Below are positions 57,926-64,000 of a stretch of DNA of 64,000 nt, piece after piece. Location: assembly GCF_030814225.1 (NCBI RefSeq), contig NZ_JAUSUR010000003.1, forward strand, positions 248,001 to 312,000. Reading direction: 5' to 3'. A program made the position numbers and the translations under genes. Source of the DNA: Breznakia pachnodae. Its GTDB lineage: Bacteria; Bacillota_I; Bacilli_A; Erysipelotrichales; Erysipelotrichaceae. A model generated the notes under the pieces. The model saw only the letters and a list, made by a program, of their open reading frames with translations. It had not been told where the DNA came from and did no database searches. The first letter of the stretch is position 1; the number at the start of each line of letters is the position of its first letter.

Positions 57926-58486
57926 ATGAATAATCAAGAATATGGAAAGATGGTAATTGAGGAATTATCACAGACATTGGCAAGTATTCCAACAGCAGAT
58001 GCTGATAAATTTGTAGCTTTGATTAATGAGGCAGATGAGGTATTCTGTGCTGGAGCTGGAAGAAGTGGGTTCCAAATCAAAGGATTTGCGATGCGCTTAA
58101 TGCACATGGGTGTTCATAGTTATGTGGTTGGTGAAACAACAACACCAAATATAAAAGAAGGTGGATTGTTGGTAGTCTGCAGTGGTTCTGGAGAGACAAA
58201 ATCACTAGTGAACCATGCACAAAAGGCCAAAGAAATGGGTGCGAAAGTAGCACTGATTACAACGAATGTTGAATCAACAATTGGTCAACTTGCAGATGTT
58301 GTTATTGTGATTAATACAGCTTCACCAAAAGTACAGAAGCAAGATGCAATTATTTCGCATCAGCCAATGGCAAGTCTCTTTGAACAATCCGAAGGTATCT
58401 TTATGGATATTGTGATTATGATGTTAATGGATAGCAAGGGAATGGATGCAGATACAATGTATGGCCGACATGCCAATATGGAGTAA
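57926..58486 (+). CDS. hxlB: 6-phospho-3-hexuloisomerase
   Basis: A 186-residue SIS-domain isomerase that converts 3-hexulose-6-phosphate to fructose-6-phosphate. FCAGAGRSGFQIKGFAMRLMHMG and VVCSGSGETKSLVNHA are the sugar-binding SIS motifs, and the HANME end is typical of PHI. It follows the synthase by 10 bases, with AGGGGG before the ATG, which supports both assignments. Confidence 0.92.
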   Translation: MNNQEYGKMVIEELSQTLASIPTADADKFVALINEADEVFCAGAGRSGFQIKGFAMRLMHMGVHSYVVGETTTPNIKEGGLLVVCSGSGETKSLVNHAQKAKEMGAKVALITTNVESTIGQLADVVIVINTASPKVQKQDAIISHQPMASLFEQSEGIFMDIVIMMLMDSKGMDADTMYGRHANME

Positions 58487-58489
58487 ACA

Positions 58490-59437
58490 ATGGAAAAGAA
58501 AATTGTTAAAGTATTGCCGTATTTCGAACCACGGATGTGGGGAGGAAAACGATTACTGGAGAATTTTAATTATAAGACAGAGGTATATCCTGTAGGTGAA
58601 GTCTATAATGTTGTTGCATTAGAAGGACATGCAGATTGTAAAATTGAAGGAACCGATTTGATGTTATCTCAGCTTTATGAACAATATCCTGATTGGTTTG
58701 AATGTGATACAGCAGAGTTACCAATTCGCGTGAATTTGCTAGATCCGGAAGCGGATTTATCAATTCAGTTACATCCAGATGATACATTCGCGAAAGCGTA
58801 CAATGGAGGTCGTGGAAAGCCAGAGGCATGGGTAATCTTAGATGCACCAAAAGACGGATATATCGCCTTTGGGCATACAGCAACTACAAGAGAAGAGTTT
58901 GCTCAAAAGGTACATAAAAAAGAATTTGATTCATTAATTAAATACATTGATGTAGTAGTTGATGACTACTTAGATATTCCTTGTGGGACAATCCATGCAA
59001 TTGGAAATGGTGTATTAACATATAATATTTCACGCAATGCAGATTGCACACTAAGGGTGTATGATTATGATCGTATTGATCCTTCTACGGGTGAGAAACG
59101 TCCAATTCAAGTAGAAGAAGTAATAGAGAATGTAAATATTCCAGATCGTTCAAAAGGATTTATTCATTTTCCTGAAGTAGAAGTAAATGGTTGTCTGGTT
59201 ACTTCGTATTGGGATGAACCTGGATTGTATACATTACAAAGAGTAAGAGTACAAAAAGAAGGAAACTTTGATCATTCACGTTTTGCTTTTTATACGGCAG
59301 TAGAAGGAAGTGGAATGATCAACGGAGTGAAGATAGAAAAAGGAGAAACACTACTTGTTCCTGCCGGTTTTGGTACATTGAAAATTGAAGGAACCCTAGA
59401 TTTGTTTATGGCTAGTTATAGAAATAATATTGATTAG
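58490..59437 (+). CDS. manA: Class I mannose-6-phosphate isomerase
   Basis: A 315-residue zinc-dependent isomerase that interconverts mannose-6-phosphate and fructose-6-phosphate. The metal and active-site motifs IQLHPDD, KPEAWVIL and CGTIHAIGNG are present, and the length is that of the short Gram-positive form. It lies three bases after hxlB in the same operon, so both products meet at fructose-6-phosphate. Confidence 0.92.
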   Translation: MEKKIVKVLPYFEPRMWGGKRLLENFNYKTEVYPVGEVYNVVALEGHADCKIEGTDLMLSQLYEQYPDWFECDTAELPIRVNLLDPEADLSIQLHPDDTFAKAYNGGRGKPEAWVILDAPKDGYIAFGHTATTREEFAQKVHKKEFDSLIKYIDVVVDDYLDIPCGTIHAIGNGVLTYNISRNADCTLRVYDYDRIDPSTGEKRPIQVEEVIENVNIPDRSKGFIHFPEVEVNGCLVTSYWDEPGLYTLQRVRVQKEGNFDHSRFAFYTAVEGSGMINGVKIEKGETLLVPAGFGTLKIEGTLDLFMASYRNNID

Positions 59438-59457
59438 TTTCAGATAGGGGGTACATT

Positions 59458-60606
59458 ATGAAACTTACAAAGAATATGGGATTTATGTTTGTATTGTATT
59501 TTATCTCGTTTATATCCTTTGCAATACCATATGGATATATGCAAACCTTCCTTTCTCATGTTGGATATAACGTGATGGAAAGAGGAATTATTTTATCAGG
59601 AACCGCAGTTGTGGCAATTGTTGGTCAGTTTTTTGTAGGTTATCTTTGTGATAAATTCAATACTGATAAAAAGTTCTATAATCTATTGTTAATTTTATTC
59701 GTAATTGCAACCTGTATTATGTATAGCGTAACAGATCGAATCTTTTTCTTACATCTGATTTTTATTTCACTTGTTGGAGGGTTAGCAAGAACCGTAATGG
59801 CAGTACAGGATTCCTGGTGTCTGGAAACAGATGATCACTGTAAGCAAAACTATGGTTCCATTCGTGCCTTTGGGGCAATCGGTTGGATGATTGGTAGTCC
59901 ATTGGGTGCACTGGCAATTCAAAAGTGGGGTTATGGTTCTTTAGGAATTATCTTTGCAGTAATGACGGTGTTTAATATTGGATTAACGTTCTTTATGCAA
60001 GATGCGACCAAACATGAAAAAAGTGCAGGAATTAAATTCAGAGATATTCAGATTTTATTGAAAGATAAGAAGTTTGTAATTGTTGTTTTAATTTTCTTAA
60101 TCATCAATATTATTGCAACTGCTGATATGTATACTGTAGTGGATAAGATGATTGAGTTAGGGGGAGATGAAGGTATTGTAGGTGCTCGTTGGTCAATTCA
60201 GGCATTTACTGAATTACCTTTGTTTTTTGCTGGAGGTATATTACTGAAGAAGTTTGGTGATTATAAAATTATGATGTTTGGAACATTCATGTATATTGTT
60301 CGTTTCATTGGTTATGCAATTGTGCAAAGCCCAGAACTAGTGGTAGCTGTTTCACTGTTACAAGGTGTTACGTATCCACTAATTATGATTACTTCAAAAA
60401 CATTGGTTGATGATGCAAGTCCAGTACATATGCGGGCAACCGGACAGACCGTTGCCAGTGCTGTATACGTTGGTGTATCAGCTTTAATTACACCAAGTTT
60501 AGCTGGTATTTTAGCTACTGCAGTTGGTATTGATATGACTCTTGTGATTATTGGATTATCCGGTTTTATTGCTTTAGGACTAGGAGTTCTATACAAAAAG
60601 ATGTAA
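59458..60606 (+). CDS. MFS sugar/nucleoside transporter of the operon
   Basis: A 382-residue major facilitator protein with about twelve membrane helices. The plan and motifs (DTKKFYN-like loop after helix 2, GSIRAFGAIGWMIGSPLG after helix 4) fit the LacY/nucleoside-proton symporter branch. It is the last gene of the hxlA-hxlB-manA unit and probably imports its substrate, perhaps a hexose or a related sugar. AGGGGG precedes the ATG. Confidence 0.82.
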   Translation: MKLTKNMGFMFVLYFISFISFAIPYGYMQTFLSHVGYNVMERGIILSGTAVVAIVGQFFVGYLCDKFNTDKKFYNLLLILFVIATCIMYSVTDRIFFLHLIFISLVGGLARTVMAVQDSWCLETDDHCKQNYGSIRAFGAIGWMIGSPLGALAIQKWGYGSLGIIFAVMTVFNIGLTFFMQDATKHEKSAGIKFRDIQILLKDKKFVIVVLIFLIINIIATADMYTVVDKMIELGGDEGIVGARWSIQAFTELPLFFAGGILLKKFGDYKIMMFGTFMYIVRFIGYAIVQSPELVVAVSLLQGVTYPLIMITSKTLVDDASPVHMRATGQTVASAVYVGVSALITPSLAGILATAVGIDMTLVIIGLSGFIALGLGVLYKKM

Positions 60607-60650
60607 AATCGCTATAATAAGAATAACGAGTAGAGAGAGGTATATGATAT

Positions 60651-61178
60651 ATGGATTCGAATATTATCACAACGTTAATTGTAGTAGTAATCATTGGTTA
60701 TGGTTTATTTATGGTATTCACAAATGTAAAGAAGTTTATTGAGTGTAATAAAGCGAAGAAAGAATTTCTAGAAGGAAACAAGAATCATCCTGAAATAGTT
60801 TCTGACTATATCCCTTGGATTATAGGGTGTGTTCTAATTGCAATATTGGTAGGTGTAGCTGTTGTATTTGAAATGCAAAATAATGGAGAAGCAGTTACCT
60901 TAGCAGCTTATGGATTTGTAACCCTTTGGGTACTTTCATTAACTACAGAGTTTATAGTAAGACGTACAATCATATTTACAGAAGATGGATTTTTCTATGA
61001 AAAAACATTCCATCGCTTTCGCAGTGTAAATGGTACTACACCAACTGGCGGTATGTTTGGACGTTATGAAGTTCGTCTAACAACAACTTCAGAAAAGATG
61101 CAATTGCCAAAGAAGTTTGGTGTAATCTTGAAAGAGCGTTTAGATGCTTACCAACAAAAAAGGAAAAAGAAAAGATGA
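60651..61178 (+). CDS. Membrane protein of unknown function
   Basis: A 175-residue protein with about three membrane helices (about 7-25, 50-72, 80-100) and a basic C-terminal cytoplasmic part (TGGMFGRYEVRLTTTSEKMQLPKK) that ends in KKRKKKR. I do not recognise a family. Its stop overlaps the next HAD gene by 4 bases, and the HAD and SIS genes follow in line, so it may be part of one operon. Start chosen with AGAGAGG. Confidence 0.6.
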   Translation: MDSNIITTLIVVVIIGYGLFMVFTNVKKFIECNKAKKEFLEGNKNHPEIVSDYIPWIIGCVLIAILVGVAVVFEMQNNGEAVTLAAYGFVTLWVLSLTTEFIVRRTIIFTEDGFFYEKTFHRFRSVNGTTPTGGMFGRYEVRLTTTSEKMQLPKKFGVILKERLDAYQQKRKKKR

Positions 61179-61996
61179 TAAAACTATTTCTAAGTGATTT
61201 AGATGGAACGTTATTAGATAAGAATATGCAATTTCGTGACTATGATATTGAAGCAATCAAACAGTTGAAAGATGCTGGTATTGAGTTTGGTATCGTTACT
61301 GGGCGCGATCTTGGTGTATATTATACACATGTGAAACCTGTTCTTAAGTTTGATATGGATTATATTGGAAACAATGGTGGAACTGTTTTTGCAGATGAAA
61401 AAAAGATTTATGAGATGAATATGAATTCTCAGGAAATATATGAAATGATGAAACACATACAGGATGTATATTTGGAAGATGTATATCCTTTTGTTGCTGA
61501 TGATCACTGTAATTTTTACTTTTATAATAAGAGACCCAAAGATTTATTTTGGAAAGATGCAATTGAATTTATGGGTCAGGTAGGAACAATTAGTGATATT
61601 GATTTGTTGGATTATTTAAGTGAACCCAAAGATGGAATAGTAAAGATTTCTTTTTATACCAGAGAAGTGGATCCTAGTAGAATGTCAAAGAAGCTGCAGG
61701 AACTTTATGGTGATAAATTTGAGATATCAATGACCCATTTTCATTTTGTGGAACTTACAACCAAAGGGATTCACAAAGGAACAGCGATTCATAAATTATT
61801 AGAATATCGTGGATTACAGCCTGATGAAGTAGCAGTTATTGGTGATGGTGAAAACGATATTCCAATGTTTAAAATGTTTGAACATTCATTTGTGATGGAT
61901 CGTGCAAATGATGATGTTAAACAATATGGAAAATATAAAGTGGAACGGGTTAAGGATGCAATTTTAATGATTTTAGAGGAGGAGAGAAATGATTAA
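61175..61996 (+). CDS. Cof-type HAD phosphatase
   Basis: A 273-residue HAD hydrolase. The motifs are LSDLDGTLLDKN, VTGRD, a Lys in the cap-to-core region, and VIGDGENDIPMFKMF. It overlaps the previous gene by 4 bases and the next HAD gene by 8, so all are co-translated. The substrate is unknown; the sugar-phosphate neighbours point to a phosphosugar. Confidence 0.85.
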   Translation: MIKLFLSDLDGTLLDKNMQFRDYDIEAIKQLKDAGIEFGIVTGRDLGVYYTHVKPVLKFDMDYIGNNGGTVFADEKKIYEMNMNSQEIYEMMKHIQDVYLEDVYPFVADDHCNFYFYNKRPKDLFWKDAIEFMGQVGTISDIDLLDYLSEPKDGIVKISFYTREVDPSRMSKKLQELYGDKFEISMTHFHFVELTTKGIHKGTAIHKLLEYRGLQPDEVAVIGDGENDIPMFKMFEHSFVMDRANDDVKQYGKYKVERVKDAILMILEEERND

Positions 61997-62780
61997 ATTA
62001 GCGGTATTTGATGTAGATGGAACACTTGTTGAAGAAGGTAATAAAGGTTTTAGTGAGAAAACGCTTTTAATGTTGAATCAACTACAAAAGAATGGAATAA
62101 AAGTTGCTATCGCAAGTGGGAGACCACCTTTTTTTGTGAAAGGTTCCTTGAATAAAGAGTTTACTTTTGATTACTATGTATGTGTGAATGGTGCATATGT
62201 AGCAGATAAAAATTTTAAGGAAGTAAATCGTAGTCCTTTATCGTTAGAGGATGTTGAAAGTTTGATTAAAGATTTTATAAAATTTGATGATGCAGTAATG
62301 TTTCAATTTGATGATGCAGCATATTGCTACAATGGAAACAAACGAATTACGAGTATGGTATCACACTGGATTGGACGTATTGATGTCTTAGTAGATCATC
62401 GTAAAGATAGGAATCGTCATTTGAAAGACCTTCCTTTAGGCGTTGTATGTAATATTGATCCAGCACATATGGACTATTATCAAACAAAGTATCCTCATTT
62501 GGCATTTGATGCATTTAGTGAGGATCACTATGATATTCATATGGATAATTACAGTAAAGCTGACGGAGTGAAGATTATTGCTGATGCGCAAGGAATCAAG
62601 ATGGATGAAGTAATTGCTTTTGGTGATAACTATAATGACTTACAGATGCTAGAAGCTGTAGGGATTGGTGTTGCTATGGGGAATGCACTGGATGAAGTGA
62701 AGAAAGTTGCAGACTATGTAGCGAAGAATGTGGAAGATGATGGAACTTACTATACATGTAAGCATTTTGAATTAATTTAA
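61989..62780 (+). CDS. Second Cof-type HAD phosphatase of the operon
   Basis: A 263-residue HAD hydrolase with FDVDGTLVEEG, ASGRP and AFGDNYNDLQMLEAVGIGVAMGNA. It is a paralogue of the preceding gene but not a close one. The ribosome site GGAGGAG lies inside the end of that gene, and a SIS-domain gene follows after 10 bases. Confidence 0.87.
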   Translation: MIKLAVFDVDGTLVEEGNKGFSEKTLLMLNQLQKNGIKVAIASGRPPFFVKGSLNKEFTFDYYVCVNGAYVADKNFKEVNRSPLSLEDVESLIKDFIKFDDAVMFQFDDAAYCYNGNKRITSMVSHWIGRIDVLVDHRKDRNRHLKDLPLGVVCNIDPAHMDYYQTKYPHLAFDAFSEDHYDIHMDNYSKADGVKIIADAQGIKMDEVIAFGDNYNDLQMLEAVGIGVAMGNALDEVKKVADYVAKNVEDDGTYYTCKHFELI

Positions 62781-62790
62781 GGAGAACACT

Positions 62791-63525
62791 ATGAAAAAGT
62801 TTGTTGATGAAAGTTTTAAGATTGGTTTGGATATTGTAAATAAAATACATGATACGCAAAGTGAACAAATTGCTGCCGCAGGAAAAATGATTGGTGATGC
62901 ACATCATAATGGCAACACATTTTATGCAACTGGGAGTGGTCACTCACATAGTGTGGCTGAAGAATTTTATGGTCGTGCTGGTGGTCTGGCATTTGTTGTA
63001 CCAATTATGACAACGGAACTGACACTGAATGAACATCCAACAAAGAGTACCTATATTGAAAATTTAAGTGGATATGCTCATATCTTAGTTGATCTTTATA
63101 AAATCAGTGAGGGTGATGTGGTTTTGATTGCTTCAAACTCAGGAAGAAATGCATATCCAGTAGAACTTGCTGTAGAAGCAAAAGAGTTAGGTGCAAAAGT
63201 AATTGCTATTACAAATACTAAACACTCGTTAAGTGCGAGTCCACGAAACAAACATGAAAAACGTTTGATGGAAGTCGCAGATATCGTAATTGATAACTGT
63301 GGAGAGATTGGTGATTCAGCAACTTATTTTGAAGGACTTACAGTGCCAATGTATCCAACATCATCAATTGCAAATGCCTTTATTTGTGGGGCAATCAGTG
63401 TTGTTTGTGCACAACAGTTACATGCTTATGGTGATGAAGTTGAAGTGTTTATTAGTGCTAATGTTGATGGTGGATTTGAAAAAAATAGTGCATTTATGGA
63501 AAAATACGGTAGAATGTATAAGTAA
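62791..63525 (+). CDS. SIS-domain sugar isomerase-like protein (UPF0309)
   Basis: A 244-residue protein with a sugar-isomerase fold. FYATGSGHSHSVAEEFYGRAGGL and VLIASNSGRNAYPVELAVEAKELGAKVIAIT are the phosphosugar-binding motifs of the UPF0309/YfiH-like group, often found beside N-acetylated or amino-sugar genes. The substrate is unknown. AAGGAGAA precedes the ATG; it is part of the HAD operon. Confidence 0.83.
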   Translation: MKKFVDESFKIGLDIVNKIHDTQSEQIAAAGKMIGDAHHNGNTFYATGSGHSHSVAEEFYGRAGGLAFVVPIMTTELTLNEHPTKSTYIENLSGYAHILVDLYKISEGDVVLIASNSGRNAYPVELAVEAKELGAKVIAITNTKHSLSASPRNKHEKRLMEVADIVIDNCGEIGDSATYFEGLTVPMYPTSSIANAFICGAISVVCAQQLHAYGDEVEVFISANVDGGFEKNSAFMEKYGRMYK

Positions 63526-63537
63526 AGAGGTGTGTCT

Positions 63538-63858
63538 ATGGCAAAGAAAAATAGTATTCGTAAAACTGCTGCGAAGATGGTAATCGATATCTTTCATAAA
63601 CATAATGCTTATGATGAAGCAACAGCAATCAAAGTAGAAGAGTTCAAAAATTTAAAACTGACAAGTGCGGTAATATCGTACACGATTGGAAATCTGATCA
63701 ACGATGGAGTTGTTCATAAAACAGATGATGATCGATATTACTTTGATCAGGACGGTTGGCGTAAGCTAGAGAAAAAAGTAATGCGTGGTTACGGTTTACT
63801 GTTTATTGTGCCAGTTGCATTTATTGTAATTTTTCTAGTAATACAGTTTCTTTTATAG
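63538..63858 (+). CDS. Small winged-helix-like protein with a C-terminal helix
   Basis: A 106-residue protein. The N-terminal part (about 1-75) looks like a winged helix (ITK-like basic start, DEATAIKVEEF, YTIGNLINDGVVHKTDDDRYYFDQDGW), and the C-terminus (about 83-106) is a single membrane helix. It would hold a DNA-binding-like domain at the membrane, but function is unknown. I start at ATG 63538 with AAAGAGG; a GTG two codons earlier is less likely. Confidence 0.6.
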   Translation: MAKKNSIRKTAAKMVIDIFHKHNAYDEATAIKVEEFKNLKLTSAVISYTIGNLINDGVVHKTDDDRYYFDQDGWRKLEKKVMRGYGLLFIVPVAFIVIFLVIQFLL

Positions 63859-63871
63859 TTAACGATAATAA

Positions 63872-63898
63872 GCATCTATTTCAAAATAGGTGTTTTTA
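63872..63898 (+). terminator. Terminator at the end of the HAD/SIS operon
   Basis: CATCTATTT pairs with AAATAGGTG (one G-U pair), followed by TTTTT. Confidence 0.8.
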
Positions 63899-63928
63899 TT
63901 TACCAAAAATTCCAAAATATGATATTTT

Positions 63929-63952
63929 AATATAATGTTATAACATTATATT
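63929..63952. promoter_or_regulatory. Palindromic operator candidate at the window end
   Basis: A perfect 24-bp palindrome whose inner 20 bases read TATAATGTTATAACATTATA. Its right end touches the -35 box of the promoter that follows, an operator position. Confidence 0.55.
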
Positions 63953-63979
63953 GATTTTGTGTTTTTTTTCTTGTATAAT
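63951..63979 (+). promoter_or_regulatory. Promoter of a gene beyond the window
   Basis: TTGATT (63951-63956), 17-bp spacer and TATAAT (63974-63979). The gene it reads starts after the window; AGGTGAGG at 63988-63995 may be part of its ribosome site. Confidence 0.65.
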
Positions 63980-64000
63980 AACTTTAAGGTGAGGTAAAGA

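Overview
The window is AT-rich, densely packed DNA from a low-GC Gram-positive anaerobe. Strong AGGAGG-type ribosome sites, sortases with LPXTG-type pilins, a one-piece pyruvate:ferredoxin oxidoreductase, a glycyl radical enzyme and many PTS or Cof-type sugar-phosphate genes fit an Erysipelotrichia gut or oral bacterium (near Holdemanella, Bulleidia or Solobacterium). The genus is an inference. No rRNA, tRNA, CRISPR array or insertion sequence was seen, and no stretch over 300 bases lacks a gene.

Layout. (1) 1-8021: rpoB (5' end outside the window) and rpoC. (2) 8088-18882: a surface-structure island between rpoC and the str operon. It holds a LytTR regulator with a DUF3021 membrane partner, a divergent pilus operon (large adhesin, major pilin, two sortases), then a bactofilin, a membrane protein of unknown role, a signal peptidase I and a lone glucose-type PTS EIIA. 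(3) 19051-23350: rpsL-rpsG-fusA-tuf. (4) 23618-27952: a compact locus that looks like a radical-SAM RiPP system. It has a helix-turn-helix/repeat regulator, a 26-residue three-cysteine peptide gene, a radical SAM/SPASM maturase and an ABC exporter. (5) 28132-41405: trmO, membrane proteins, an amino-acid permease, a GH1 enzyme facing a PRD/EIIA regulator, an M18 aminopeptidase, nnr with a kinase-like pseudoenzyme, and a wall-anchored MucBP protein. (6) 41539-52218: a PopT/DUF368 transporter, PFOR, an ACT protein, a secreted protein, small regulators, a nitroreductase and fosX. (7) 52282-63858: sugar-phosphate metabolism. There is a DeoR regulator with deoC, a glycyl radical enzyme, a second DeoR regulator with hexulose-phosphate synthase/isomerase, mannose-6-phosphate isomerase and an MFS carrier, then HAD phosphatases and a SIS protein.

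How the parts work together. The LytTR protein probably controls the pilus operon through a pair of direct repeats just upstream of its promoter. In the RiPP locus, a hairpin between the peptide gene and the maturase gene would let peptide transcripts outnumber enzyme transcripts. The sugar genes are split into small units, each with its own DeoR or PRD regulator.

The best candidate for an undescribed system is the peptide/radical SAM/exporter locus at 23618-27952. Other points worth checking are Asn at the rifampicin-site position 526 of RpoB, a GH1 enzyme whose acid/base Glu is Gln, a PfkB-like pseudoenzyme beside nnr, a glycyl radical enzyme without a linked activase, and a non-canonical LTITG sorting signal on the pilus adhesin.
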